Shown one piece after another: positions 33,106 to 41,704 of a DNA stretch of 64,000 nucleotides (positions within the stretch are counted from its first letter, which is position 1; every line of letters begins with the position of its first letter). Under the pieces are notes generated by a model. That model had not been told where the DNA came from and did no database searches. It worked only from the letters and a program-made list of their open reading frames with translations. A program made the position numbers and the translations under genes. Source of the DNA: Nonomuraea helvata. GTDB lineage: Bacteria; Actinomycetota; Actinomycetes; Streptosporangiales; Streptosporangiaceae. Location of the stretch: the NCBI RefSeq assembly GCF_039535785.1, contig NZ_BAAAXV010000005.1, forward strand, positions 1,240,001-1,304,000, given 5' to 3'.

Positions 33106-34701
33106 TCAAGCCTCCAAGAGGTGTTGCCTGCCGTGCCGTACGAACTCCTCCTCGATGCCCTTGACGTCCGCGTCGGTCAGCGGCCGGAGCCCGCAACCCG
33201 TGCGCCACCAGACCGGGTCGGCGGTGCGCCAGGCCTCGCGGGCGAGGACCCGTTTGAGGACCTTGTGCGAGGGCGTCTGGGGCAGGTCCCCAGAAAGGCG
33301 GATAAATCGGGGTAAAGATTTGGCACCCAGGTCGCGGCGCGAAGCCAGGAACGCCGTGAACGCGTCCGGGTCGAACCCGCCCTCCAGCACGAGCGCCGCC
33401 ATGACCTGGTCGCCGGCCGCCGGATCGGGCACCGGGTAGACGGCCGCCTCGACCACCCCGGCGAACTCTCTCAGCGCCGCCTCGACGGGCGCGACAGCCA
33501 GGTTCTCGCCGTCCACGCGCAGACGCTCGGTTCCGCGCCCAGCGAAGAACACGTAGCCGTCCCCGTCCGCGTACGCCAGGTCGCCCGACCAGAACGCGCC
33601 GTCCCTGATGCGCTCGGCGTCGGCCTCGGGATCGTTGTAGTAGCCGTCGAACAGCCCCAGCCCGGCCACGTTGACCAGCTCGCCGACGGCCTCCTCCGCG
33701 TTGAGCAGGCGGCCGTTCTCGATGCGGCCCGGCGGGCAGGGGCGACCCGTCACAGGGTCGAGGATCCGAACCCCCTCCGGCAGCCTCCCGAGGCATCCGG
33801 GCGGGCCGGACGGGTCGGGGGTGAGCGAGATGGCCGTCTCCGTGGAACCGAAGGCGTCGATCACGTGGCACCCGAACCGTTCCCCGAACCTCCTGGTCGC
33901 CACCGCGCTGCCCTCGTTCCCGAACGCGATCCGCAGCGGGTTGTCGGCGTCGTCCGCGCGTTCCGGGGTGGCCAGGACATAGGAGAGCGCTTTGCCGACA
34001 TAGTGCAGGTACGTGCAGCCGTACCGCCTGATGTCCGGCAGCAGGCCCGACGCCGAGAACCGCCGCCGCAGCACCAGCGCCGCCCCCGACGCCACCGCCG
34101 GGGCGTAGGCGGCCATCAGCGCGCCGGAGTGGAACAGCGGCATCGAGCAGTACACGACGTCGGAGGGCGTGAGCCGCGTCCCCAGGCTCATCCCGGGCAG
34201 GGCGAGCTTGCGCTGCGTGATCCGCACGGCGCGGGGCCGGCCCGAGGTGCCGGAGGTGAAGATCAGCATCACCAGGTCCCCCGGCGCGTCCTGCGGTGTG
34301 GCCGGCGGCTCGAGGCCGACGGCGGACAGGGGCAGCGCCTCCACCCCCAGCGCATCGGCCACCTGCCCGGCCGTCGCCGCGTAGGGGCTGTCGGCCAGGA
34401 GCAGGTCCACGTCGGTGGCGCGGGCGTCGCGGACCAGCTCCTCGACCGAGCGCGTCGGGTTCAGCGCGACGACCACGTGCCCGGACAGCGCCGCCGCGCC
34501 CACGAGGAACACCAGCTCAGGAACGTTCTCGCTGAGCACCCCGACATGCGACCGGGTGCCGCGCCGGGACAGCCATGCTCCGGAGGCACGGCAGGCGGCC
34601 ACGTGCTCGCGCCACGACCACGTCATGTCCTCGAACATCAGCCCAGGTCGATCGTCCTCCGCCCGTGCGAGAAGCAGGGCCGCCAGCGTGTCCGCGATCA
34701 T
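33106..34701 (-). CDS. Acyl-CoA synthetase (FadD17/FadD19-like)
   Basis: 531 residues, AMP-forming ligase. P-loop LVMLIFTSGTSGRPRAVRITQRK, A5-type FGSTETAISLTPD, A7/A8 FWSGDLAYADGDGYVFFAGRGTERLRVDGENLAVAPVE, and the C-terminal Lys in PSHKVLKRVLARE. It activates a carboxylated side chain as CoA thioester, and its place at the head of the igr-like operon suggests a steroid acid substrate. The closest paralogues I recall are the sterol FadDs of mycobacteria; exact assignment is not possible by eye. A KstR-type box lies 42 bp upstream. Confidence 0.85.
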   Translation of the reverse strand: MIADTLAALLLARAEDDRPGLMFEDMTWSWREHVAACRASGAWLSRRGTRSHVGVLSENVPELVFLVGAAALSGHVVVALNPTRSVEELVRDARATDVDLLLADSPYAATAGQVADALGVEALPLSAVGLEPPATPQDAPGDLVMLIFTSGTSGRPRAVRITQRKLALPGMSLGTRLTPSDVVYCSMPLFHSGALMAAYAPAVASGAALVLRRRFSASGLLPDIRRYGCTYLHYVGKALSYVLATPERADDADNPLRIAFGNEGSAVATRRFGERFGCHVIDAFGSTETAISLTPDPSGPPGCLGRLPEGVRILDPVTGRPCPPGRIENGRLLNAEEAVGELVNVAGLGLFDGYYNDPEADAERIRDGAFWSGDLAYADGDGYVFFAGRGTERLRVDGENLAVAPVEAALREFAGVVEAAVYPVPDPAAGDQVMAALVLEGGFDPDAFTAFLASRRDLGAKSLPRFIRLSGDLPQTPSHKVLKRVLAREAWRTADPVWWRTGCGLRPLTDADVKGIEEEFVRHGRQHLLEA

Positions 34702-34742
34702 CCAGGGCCTCCACCAAGCGCTCGGTCAGCCGAATCGCAAAC

Positions 34743-34756
34743 TAGAACAGATTCTA
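34743..34756. promoter_or_regulatory. KstR-type box between fadD and the TetR gene
   Basis: TAGAACAGATTCTA. It fits the KstR consensus TnnAACnnGTTnnA at all fixed positions except one (ATT for GTT), with TAGAA/TTCTA arms. It sits 42 bp before the fadD start and in the shared intergenic region with the TetR regulator. A second partial core AACGTGTT is at 34880-34887. Confidence 0.65.
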
Positions 34757-34944
34757 ATATCTGTCCAGTGCCCGTCCATGCCGATAAGTCGTGACATATG
34801 CGTGTAACGCCGAAGACATGGGGCTATATGGCCACTTTGTGACCCGCTAGTAACAAGCCGCGATATCGAGAAATCAGATAACGTGTTCTTATGCGTACCA
34901 CGCCGGCGACGATCGCCGCGCCCTCCAGCGACACCGAGGGGATC

Positions 34945-35541
34945 ATGGAAAGCCACCCCACGACGGGCGGGCACAGTGTCCGTACGCGTAGCCAGCACCA
35001 ACGCCGCAAGCGCATCGTCCAGGCGGCGGCCGCGCTCGCCTCCCGGGGCGGGGTCGAGGCCATGCAGATGCGTACGGTGGCCGAGCGCGCGGGCGTCGCC
35101 CTCGGCACCCTCTACCGCTACTTCCCGTCCAAGATGGACCTGGTGGTGGCGGTGGTGGGCGAGGAGATCGACCTTCTGGAAAGCAGCATCGAGCGCAGGC
35201 CGCCCGGCGCCGCCACGCCGTCGAGCCGCGCGGTGGACGTGCTGATGAGGGCCACGCGCGGGCTGATGCGCGAGCCGGAGCTGGCCGACGCGCTCATCCG
35301 CTCGCTCATCATGGCGGAGGTCCAGACCCCGTTCGGCGAGCGCATGACGGGGCTGCTGCTGCGCGTCTCGGCCGACGGCCTGAGCCTCGAGGAGGCGACC
35401 GAGGAGCAGCTCGACCTCGCGGGCTCCCTGGCCAGCGTGTGGGTCCAGGAGCTCCTGGAGATGCTCCGCGGCCGCCGCACCTACGACCAGATCCAGCGTC
35501 GCATCGAGACCGCCGCCGCCAGGCTGCTCACCGATATCTAA
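34945..35541 (+). CDS. TetR-family repressor, KstR-like
   Basis: 198 residues from ATG 34945, chosen for the GAGGGG site 4 nt upstream; an ATG at 34891 would add 18 residues and be nearly leaderless. The DNA-binding domain (RRKRIVQAAAALASRGGVEAMQMRTVAERAGVALGTLYRYFPSKMDLVVAVVGEEI) closely follows the KstR pattern AVQMRxVAxRAxVALGTLYRYFxSK. The C-terminal domain is helical and ligand-binding (ALIRSLIMAEVQTPFGERMTGLLLRV). KstR represses cholesterol catabolism until a steroid-CoA binds. Divergence from the igr-like operon and the matching boxes support the same role. Confidence 0.85.
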   Translation: MESHPTTGGHSVRTRSQHQRRKRIVQAAAALASRGGVEAMQMRTVAERAGVALGTLYRYFPSKMDLVVAVVGEEIDLLESSIERRPPGAATPSSRAVDVLMRATRGLMREPELADALIRSLIMAEVQTPFGERMTGLLLRVSADGLSLEEATEEQLDLAGSLASVWVQELLEMLRGRRTYDQIQRRIETAAARLLTDI

Positions 35542-35556
35542 GGCTGCGCCGATCGC

Positions 35557-36519
35557 CTAGTTCGCCAGGTGGAACGTGCGGCGGTAGGCGTGCGGTGAGA
35601 CCCCCACCGCCGCCTGCAGGTGCTGCCTGAGCGAGGCCGGCGTGCCGAAGCCGGCGCGGTCCGCGATGCGGTCCACCGGGAGGTCGCTGGTCTCCAGGAG
35701 GTGTCTGGCCAGGGCGACGCGCTGCTGGATCAGCCATTGACCGGGGCTCAGCCCCACCTCCTGCCGGAAATGCCGGGTGAACGTACGCCTGCTCATACCG
35801 GCGTGACCCGCCAGGTCGTCCAGCCGGAGCGGGGCGCCCAGCCGCTCCATGGCCCAGGCCCTGGTCGGAGCGGTGCCGACGCTGGACGGCTCGGGCACCG
35901 GATGCTCGATGTACTGCGCCTGGCCACCGTCCCGCCACGGCGGCACCACGCACCCCCTGGCCACCTGGTTGGCGACCCGGCTGCCGTGGTCGCGGCGGAC
36001 GAGGTGGAGGAAGAGGTCGACCCCGGCCGACGCGCCCGCCGAGGTGAGCACGTCGCCGTCGTCCACGAACAGCACGTCCGCGTCCACCCGCACCTTCGGG
36101 AACACGGCGGCGAACCGCTCGGCGTGCCGCCAGTGCGTGGTCGCCGGGCGGCCGTCGAGCAGCCCCACGGCCGCCAGCACGAACGTGCCGACGCAGATGG
36201 ACACGACCCGAGCGCCGGGACGGATCCGGGCGAGCGCCCCGTCCAGGCCGGCGGGCAGCGAGTCCCTGCCCGTGATCCCGGAGAACCACTCCGCGGCGGG
36301 CACCACCACCGTGTCGGCGCGCTCCAGCACGCTCGCGTCATGCTCGACCGCGACCCGGTAGTCGGCGGCGGTGGCGACGGGCGTGCCGTCGGGCGTGCAG
36401 GTGACCACCTCGTAGAGCGGCTCGCCGCCGGGCCCCTGCGCGGTGCCGAAGATCCGGGAGGGAATGCTCAGCTCGAACGGGATGATCCCGTCAACGGCGA
36501 GGACGGCGACTCGATGCAT
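35557..36519 (-). CDS. GlxA/FtrA-type regulator: DJ-1/PfpI domain plus AraC HTH (second copy)
   Basis: 320 residues. DJ-1/PfpI domain with ARVVSICVGTFVLAAVGLLDGRPATTHWRHAERF, then the AraC module (RLDDLAGHAGMSRRTFTRHFRQEVGLSPGQWLIQQRV, PVDRIADRAGFGTPASLRQHLQAAVG). Paralogue of the regulator at 9049. It is divergent from a quinone-oxidoreductase-like gene 71 bp away, probably its target. It ends 16 bp from the convergent TetR gene. Confidence 0.9.
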   Translation of the reverse strand: MHRVAVLAVDGIIPFELSIPSRIFGTAQGPGGEPLYEVVTCTPDGTPVATAADYRVAVEHDASVLERADTVVVPAAEWFSGITGRDSLPAGLDGALARIRPGARVVSICVGTFVLAAVGLLDGRPATTHWRHAERFAAVFPKVRVDADVLFVDDGDVLTSAGASAGVDLFLHLVRRDHGSRVANQVARGCVVPPWRDGGQAQYIEHPVPEPSSVGTAPTRAWAMERLGAPLRLDDLAGHAGMSRRTFTRHFRQEVGLSPGQWLIQQRVALARHLLETSDLPVDRIADRAGFGTPASLRQHLQAAVGVSPHAYRRTFHLAN

Positions 36520-36539
36520 GGCCCGATCTTTACACAGAA

Positions 36540-36553
36540 TGGCCTTTGGGCCA
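36540..36553. promoter_or_regulatory. TGGC-N6-GCCA inverted repeat before the second GlxA-type regulator
   Basis: TGGCCTTTGGGCCA, arms TGGCC/GGCCA, 20 nt before the ATG of the regulator (36519). Same arms, spacer and distance as the site at 9015-9028. Confidence 0.5.
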
Positions 36554-36590
36554 CTCGCGGGCTCCGCCCTGGAACCAGGAGGCTGGTCTC

Positions 36591-37538
36591 ATGAAGATGA
36601 AAGCGATCAGCCAGGACACCCTGGGCGGCCCCGAGGTGCTGAAGACGGTCGAGGTCGACAAGCCGGTTCCGGGCCCGACGGAGGTGCTGGTGCGGGTGGA
36701 GGCGGCAGGGCTGAACCCGACCGACTGGAAGACCCGCCAGTCGGGCGGCTTCCTGACGGACAGACTTCCGTTCGTACTCGGCTACGACGTCTCGGGCGTG
36801 GTCGAGGCCTCTGGTTTCGGGCAGGCGCTCTACAAGCCGGGCGACGAGGTGTTCGGCATGCTGAAGTACCCGGACGCGCACGGCGCCTTCGCCGAGTACG
36901 TGACCGCGCCGTCTCGGCATTTCGTGCGTAAGCCCGCCAACATCGACCATGTCCAGGCGGCCGGGATCCCACTCGCGGGGCTGACGGCGTACCAGGCGCT
37001 CGTGGACGTCGCCGGGTTGAAGGGCGGGCAGCGCGTGCTGATTCACGCCGCCGCGGGCGGCGTGGGGCATCTCGCGGTCCAGATCGCCAAGGCGCGCGGC
37101 GCTTATGTGATCGGGACGGCCAGCGCGGCCAAGCACGAGTTCCTGCGCGGCCTGGGCGCCGACGAGCTGGTCGACTACCGTAACGAGGACTTCGCCGAGG
37201 TCGTGCGGGACGTGGACGTGGTGCTCGACACCATCGGCGGCGACTACGGGCCGCGCTCGCTGCCCACCTTGCGCCGGGACGGCGTGATCGTCTCGCTGGT
37301 GCTCAGGGAGCTCGACCCCGGTTTCCACGAGCGGGCCGCCGAGCTGGGCATCCGCGCGGAGGCGGTGCTGGTGGAGCCGGACCAGGCCGCGATGCGCGCC
37401 CTCGCGGCCCTGGTCGAGGCCGGCAAGCTGCGGGTGGAGATCGCCGCCGTCCTTCCGCTGGCGGAGGCCGCCAAGGCCCACGAGCTCGGCGAGACGAACC
37501 GCACCACCGGCAAGATCGTCCTCACCGTCGCCCACTGA
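36591..37538 (+). CDS. Zinc-independent NADP-dependent oxidoreductase (quinone oxidoreductase-like MDR)
   Basis: 315 residues from ATG 36591, with AGGAGG 8 nt upstream. GroES-like half (AGLNPTDWKTRQSGGFLTDRLPFVLGYDVSGVVEASG) and Rossmann half (GLKGGQRVLIHAAAGGVGHLAVQIAKARGAYVIGTASAAKHEFLRGLGADELVDYRNEDF), as in QOR/Zta1-type enzymes that reduce quinones or alkenals. No zinc ligands are seen. Divergent from the GlxA regulator. Confidence 0.92.
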   Translation: MKMKAISQDTLGGPEVLKTVEVDKPVPGPTEVLVRVEAAGLNPTDWKTRQSGGFLTDRLPFVLGYDVSGVVEASGFGQALYKPGDEVFGMLKYPDAHGAFAEYVTAPSRHFVRKPANIDHVQAAGIPLAGLTAYQALVDVAGLKGGQRVLIHAAAGGVGHLAVQIAKARGAYVIGTASAAKHEFLRGLGADELVDYRNEDFAEVVRDVDVVLDTIGGDYGPRSLPTLRRDGVIVSLVLRELDPGFHERAAELGIRAEAVLVEPDQAAMRALAALVEAGKLRVEIAAVLPLAEAAKAHELGETNRTTGKIVLTVAH

Positions 37539-37789
37539 CCCCACCGCCGGGCCGCAACCCCCCGGCAGCGGCCGTGCAGTGCAGCACTTTGGGCACCACA
37601 CCACGGAAGTGCGCTAGAACGCTATGTCGCCGTTGACTCACAGCATTACAGTCCGTGAAAGGAATGCAACCCTGCGCTGCCAATCGTATAGATTTTCGAA
37701 AGAACACCTGCCACCGAAGCAAAGGGCTGTGCCCTAGATCTCCGATCGACCGCATGGCATCAGAACCAGTCAGTCTGTCAGTGGCAGCG

Positions 37790-38131
37790 TCTATACAGGG
37801 GGTGTCACTCGCTCCCCGGCCTGAGGTGGGGGCTTGCCCCGATGGGGCGGGCCTGAGTGACCAGACCCAGCCACCACGCAAGAGGGAGGTGACCTTGGTG
37901 GCTACGTTTCACGTAGGGCAGCAGACCGACCCTGCCGTGCTTCTCCAGCGGCAGGCTCTCGAACCGGTGTCAGCAGACACCCCTGGGAGCAGGGACGAAA
38001 CGGGGCACCGGCACGCCGCTGGCGGCGTATCCGGCGTGAAACATGGTCGAGGAGAGACTCCTGCCGCTTCACCTGGCGGCGAGAGCGTCACCCGCGCAAG
38101 CGGAGTCCGCGGTCGTGAGACCGCACCCCGG
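37790..38131 (+). ncRNA. Candidate omega RNA upstream of iscB
   Basis: IscB nucleases use an omega RNA encoded just upstream of the gene, with the guide at its 5' end. This stretch has no matching protein family although it stays open in the iscB frame, and it is rich in pairings: GTCACTC (near 37803) with GAGTGAC (near 37855), and GCCCC/GGGGC around 37835-37850. Further GC stems run up to the iscB start. Extent and guide position are estimates. Confidence 0.5.
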
Positions 38132-39439
38132 GTGTTCGTCCTCGCGAAGGACGGCACTCCACTGGACCCCTGCCATCCGGCACGGGCCAGGAGACTGTTG
38201 AAGGCCGGGCGGGCGGTGGTGCACCGGCACACTCCGTTCGTGATCCGGCTGAAAGACCGCACCGCTGCCGCCTCAACGGTGCAGGGCGTAGAGCTCGGCG
38301 TCGACCCAGGCTCCAGGCACACCGGGATCGCAGTGTTCCGCGAAGACAGCGGGCATCGTACAGGACTGTACGGTCTGCAGCTCGGACACCGCGGCGCGGC
38401 CATCCGCGACGGCTTGACGGCACGGGCCGGGTATCGCCGGCGGCGCCGGTCGGCGAACCTGCGCTATCGGGCACCCCGGTTCGCCAACCGAACTCGGCCG
38501 ATCGGATGGCTGGCGCCGTCGCTGCAACACCGGGTTGATACCACGATGTCGTGGATCGCTCGCCTGACCCGATGGGCTCCGGTCCGCGCCGTCCACCTGG
38601 AGCAGGCGGCGTTCGATGTGCACGCCATGGCGGCCGGGCGCCCGCTGGACGGTGTTGAGTACCAACAGGGCACCCTCCACGGGTACGAGGTCCGGCAGTA
38701 CCTGCTGGAAAAGTGGGACCGGGCCTGCGCCTACTGTGGTGCTACGGGCACGCCGCTGGACATCGACCACATACACGCGAAGGCACGCGGCGGCTCAGAC
38801 CGAATCTCCAACCTGGCTATGGCCTGCGTTCCGTGCAACCAGGCCAAGAACGCCACCCCGGTGGAGGAGTTCCTCGCCGGACGGCCCACGGTGCTGGACC
38901 GGATCCTGGCTCAGTCGAAGGCGCCGCTACGGGACGCGGCGGCCATGAACGCCACACGGTGGGCGATCTGGCGCGCCCTGTCTAGGTTTGACGTCCCGAT
39001 ACACGGCGCCACAGGTGGCCGCACCAAGTGGAACCGGCGGCGGACCGGAGCCCCAAAGTCGCACACCCTGGACGCACTGCACGTCGGCGAGCTGCACCAG
39101 GTGACGACCTGGCCAGGCCAGGTTCTGGCTGCCGCGGCAACCGGCCGCGGGACCCACTGCCGCACCCGCACCGACAAGTACGGCTTTCCGAGGCTGCAGC
39201 TACCCCGCATTAAACGCGTCTACGGCTTCGCAACTGGTGACCTGGTCCGCGCTACCGCCCCGACCGGCAAGAACGCCGGGGTCCACACCGGCCGGGTCGC
39301 GGTCCGCGCCACCGGCAAGTTCAACATCACCACCCGCCTCGGCACCGTCCAGGGCATTGCCCACCGACACGTCCGCCTGTTGCAGCGCGGCGACGGCTAC
39401 GCCTACCACCGGCAAGAAGAAGCCGATGCGCCACCCTGA
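38132..39439 (+). CDS. iscB: IscB RNA-guided endonuclease
   Basis: 435 residues from GTG 38132, the canonical IscB start (MFVLAKDGTPLDPCHPARARRLLKAGRAVV = PLMP domain). RuvC-I has Asp58 (ELGVDPGSRHTGIAVF). The Arg-rich bridge helix is at ~100-120 (YRRRRRSANLRYRAPRF). RuvC-II has Glu157 (VHLEQAAFDVHAM). The HNH domain at ~195-245 has C202, D212/H213, N227 and C232-x2-C235. RuvC-III has His311-x2-Asp314 (KSHTLDALHVG), followed by the C-terminal TAM-interacting part. All nuclease residues are intact, so it should be active if the omega RNA is made. A longer upstream open frame exists but covers the omega RNA region. Confidence 0.93.
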   Translation: MFVLAKDGTPLDPCHPARARRLLKAGRAVVHRHTPFVIRLKDRTAAASTVQGVELGVDPGSRHTGIAVFREDSGHRTGLYGLQLGHRGAAIRDGLTARAGYRRRRRSANLRYRAPRFANRTRPIGWLAPSLQHRVDTTMSWIARLTRWAPVRAVHLEQAAFDVHAMAAGRPLDGVEYQQGTLHGYEVRQYLLEKWDRACAYCGATGTPLDIDHIHAKARGGSDRISNLAMACVPCNQAKNATPVEEFLAGRPTVLDRILAQSKAPLRDAAAMNATRWAIWRALSRFDVPIHGATGGRTKWNRRRTGAPKSHTLDALHVGELHQVTTWPGQVLAAAATGRGTHCRTRTDKYGFPRLQLPRIKRVYGFATGDLVRATAPTGKNAGVHTGRVAVRATGKFNITTRLGTVQGIAHRHVRLLQRGDGYAYHRQEEADAPP

Positions 39440-39546
39440 CGGTTTCGACGGCATCTCACCTGGCGACGAAACGCCTGTTCTTACCCTGCTCCGCAGGGGT
39501 CCGTCCCCTCTCCGGCCCCAAACCAGAGCATCCATGGAGGTTCCCG

Positions 39547-40536
39547 ATGACCGACAAGCCGACGAACGAGGAGTTCCTCCGACAGGCTGATCCGATGCGG
39601 CGCGAGCTCCTGGCGCACTGCTACCGGATGATGGGCTCGGTGCACGACGCGGAAGACCTCGTCCAGGAGACGTACTTGCGCGCGTGGCGGGCCTACGACG
39701 GCTTCGAAGGGCACTCCTCGCTGCGCACGTGGCTCTATCGCATCGCCACGAACGCCTGCCTGACCGCGCTCGACAGCCGCGGCAGGCGGCCGCTCCCCAC
39801 CGGTCTCGGCGCTCCCAGCACCGAGGCGACCGCTCCCCTGGTGCAGGACAACGAGGTGCTGTGGCTGGAGCCCGTGCCCGACGCGCTGGCGGGCGCGGCC
39901 GGCGACGATCCCGCCTCGATCGTGACCTCGCGCGAGAGCATCAGGCTCGCCCTCATCGCCGCGCTGCAGCACCTGCCGCCCCGGCAGCGCGCGGTGCTGG
40001 TCCTGCGCGACGTGCTCAGATGGAAGGCCGCCGAGGTGGCCGAGGCGCTGGAGACGTCCACCGCGGCCGTCAACAGCATCCTCCAGCGGGCCCGCGCCCA
40101 GCTCGACCAGGTGCAGCCGAACCGCGACGACCCGGTGGAGCCACTGTCATCCGACCAGCGGGCCCAGCTCGAGCGTTACGTGGCGGCGTTCGAGAACTAC
40201 GACTTCGAGAGCCTGGTGGAGCAGTTCACCAAGGACGCGATCTGGGAGATGCCGCCTTTCGTCGGCTGGTACCAGGGGCCGGAGTCGATCCTGGAGCTCA
40301 TGAAGACGCAGTGCCCCGCCAAGGGTCCCGGCGATCTCAAGCTGGTGCCGACCGCCGCCAACGGCCAGACGGCCTTCGCCATGTACTTGCGCGAGGACGG
40401 CGTCTACCGGCAGTTCTCGCTCATGGTGGTGACGTTCTCCGGGGAGCGGATCAGCCACGGCGTCATGTTCTTCGAGAAGAAGCTGTTCGAGACGTTCGGG
40501 CTGCCGGAGGTGCTGGAGGGTTCCGCGGCAAAGTAG
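39547..40536 (+). CDS. sigG: ECF sigma factor with SnoaL-like C-terminal domain (SigG-type)
   Basis: 329 residues. Region 2 (RRELLAHCYRMMGSVHDAEDLVQETYLRAWRAYDGFEGHSSLRTWLYRIATNACLTALDSR) and region 4 (ALQHLPPRQRAVLVLRDVLRWKAAEVAEALETSTAAVNSILQRARAQL) are followed by a SnoaL/NTF2-like domain (ERYVAAFENYDFESLVEQFTKDAIWEMPPFVGWYQG). This matches the mycobacterial SigG group, where the C-terminal domain replaces a separate anti-sigma. GGAGGT site 5 nt before ATG. Its stop codon overlaps the steroid-type box of the next gene. Confidence 0.9.
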   Translation: MTDKPTNEEFLRQADPMRRELLAHCYRMMGSVHDAEDLVQETYLRAWRAYDGFEGHSSLRTWLYRIATNACLTALDSRGRRPLPTGLGAPSTEATAPLVQDNEVLWLEPVPDALAGAAGDDPASIVTSRESIRLALIAALQHLPPRQRAVLVLRDVLRWKAAEVAEALETSTAAVNSILQRARAQLDQVQPNRDDPVEPLSSDQRAQLERYVAAFENYDFESLVEQFTKDAIWEMPPFVGWYQGPESILELMKTQCPAKGPGDLKLVPTAANGQTAFAMYLREDGVYRQFSLMVVTFSGERISHGVMFFEKKLFETFGLPEVLEGSAAK

Positions 40537-40547
40537 AACGCGTTACA
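40534..40547. promoter_or_regulatory. KstR-type box before the FadA5-like thiolase
   Basis: TAGAACGCGTTACA, an exact match to TnnAACnnGTTnnA. It begins on the stop codon of the sigma factor gene and ends 32 nt before the thiolase GTG. Confidence 0.7.
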
Positions 40548-40579
40548 GTCAGCGCCAGAGCATCGTTCTGGAGGCGACT

Positions 40580-41695
40580 GTGGGCACACCTGTGATCGTC
40601 GAGGCCGTTCGCACTCCCATCGGCAAGCGGGCGGGCTGGCTGGCCGGGCTCAAGCCGCAACAGGTCCTGGCCATCGCACTGAACGGGCTCGTCCAGCGCT
40701 CGGGCGTCGAGCCGGCGGCCGTCGGCCAGGTCTTCACCGGGTGCGTGACGCAGGCGGGCGAGCAGGGCGGCCACGTCGGGCGATACTCGTGGCTCTATGC
40801 CGGGCTGCCGTACGAGGCCGGGGTGACGACCGTGGACGCGCAGTGCGGGTCCTCGCAGCAGGCGGTGCACCTCGCGGCGGCCCTGGTGAGCTCGGGCGTG
40901 ATCGAGGCGGGTATCGGGTGCGGCGTCGAGGTGATGAGCCGGGCGCCGCTCGGCAGCAACGTGGCGCCCGCCAGGGCCAAGCCGGACGACTGGAGCATCG
41001 ACCTGCCCGACCAGTTCACCGCCGCCGAGCGGATCGCGCGGCGGCGCGGGCTGACGCGGGAGCGGCTCGACTGGTTCGGGGCGCGCTCACAGCGGCTGGC
41101 GGCCAAGGCGTGGGCCGACGGGCGGTTCGGGCGGGAGATCGTGCCCGTCGGGGACGTACGCAGGGACCAGGGATTACGCGAGACCACGGTCGAGACGCTG
41201 GCCAAGCTGAAGCCCGTCGCCGAGGGCGCGCTGCACACCGCGGGCACCTCGTCGCAGATCTCCGACGGCGCCGCGGCCGTGCTGGTGATGAGCGAGGAGG
41301 CCGCCGCGAGGCAGGGGCTGCGGCCCAGGGCGCGGATCCTGGCGCAGGCGCTCGTGGGCGCTGAGCCGCACTACCACCTGGACGGGCCGGTAGCGGCGAC
41401 GGCCAAGGTGCTGGCGGCGGCCGGGATGACGATCGGCGACATCGACAGGTTCGAGGTGAACGAGGCGTTCGCGTCGGTCGTACTGTCATGGGCGAGCGTG
41501 CACGAGCCCGACTTCGACCGCGTCAACGTCAACGGGGGCGCCATCGCGCTCGGGCATCCGGTCGGCGCCACGGGCGCCCGGCTGATCACCACGGCGCTGC
41601 ACGAGCTGGAGCGGTCCGACTCGACCACCGCCCTGGTCACGATGTGCGCCGGCGGTGCGCTGGCCACGGCCACCGTCCTGGAGCGGGTCGATTAG
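40580..41695 (+). CDS. fadA5: Steroid acyl-CoA thiolase (FadA5-like)
   Basis: 371 residues. GTG start with GGAGGCG upstream. Thiolase with nucleophile Cys89 (TTVDAQCGSSQQAVHLAAAL), His in GGAIALGHPVGATGARL and second Cys in TMCAGGAL. The N-terminus (PVIVEAVRTPIGKRAGWLAGL) and the FTAAERIARRRGLTRERLDWFGARSQ, ALVGAEPHYHLDGPVAATAKVLAAAGMTIGDID segments are close to mycobacterial FadA5 as I recall it. FadA5 performs thiolysis of steroid side-chain beta-ketoacyl-CoA. The KstR-type box upstream agrees. Confidence 0.88.
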   Translation: MGTPVIVEAVRTPIGKRAGWLAGLKPQQVLAIALNGLVQRSGVEPAAVGQVFTGCVTQAGEQGGHVGRYSWLYAGLPYEAGVTTVDAQCGSSQQAVHLAAALVSSGVIEAGIGCGVEVMSRAPLGSNVAPARAKPDDWSIDLPDQFTAAERIARRRGLTRERLDWFGARSQRLAAKAWADGRFGREIVPVGDVRRDQGLRETTVETLAKLKPVAEGALHTAGTSSQISDGAAAVLVMSEEAAARQGLRPRARILAQALVGAEPHYHLDGPVAATAKVLAAAGMTIGDIDRFEVNEAFASVVLSWASVHEPDFDRVNVNGGAIALGHPVGATGARLITTALHELERSDSTTALVTMCAGGALATATVLERVD

Positions 41696-41704
41696 AACAA
41701 TGAG

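Larger units (their letters stand above)
37790..39500 (+). mobile_element. IscB-bearing element (ISC, IS200/IS605 superfamily), no transposase of its own
   Basis: Consists of a structured non-coding 5' part, iscB, and a short 3' end with two hairpins: GTTTCGACG/CGACGAAAC (39442-39472, one mismatch) and CCCTGC-TCC-GCAGGG (39484-39498). It lies between two ordinary chromosomal genes. No tnpA is adjacent, so it would need one in trans. Left boundary not determined; 37539-37789 contains nothing else I can assign and may include the end and the guide source. Boundaries are estimates. Confidence 0.55.

Noticed and set aside
34880..34887. Fourth KstR-type box
   Set aside because: AACGTGTT has the core but the outer T and A are absent, so it is kept only as a possible weak half-site.
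37655..38131. N-terminal extension of IscB (about 159 residues)
   Set aside because: The extra sequence is not protein-like, has no family match I know, and coincides with the structured omega RNA region. The canonical IscB N-terminus begins at GTG 38132.
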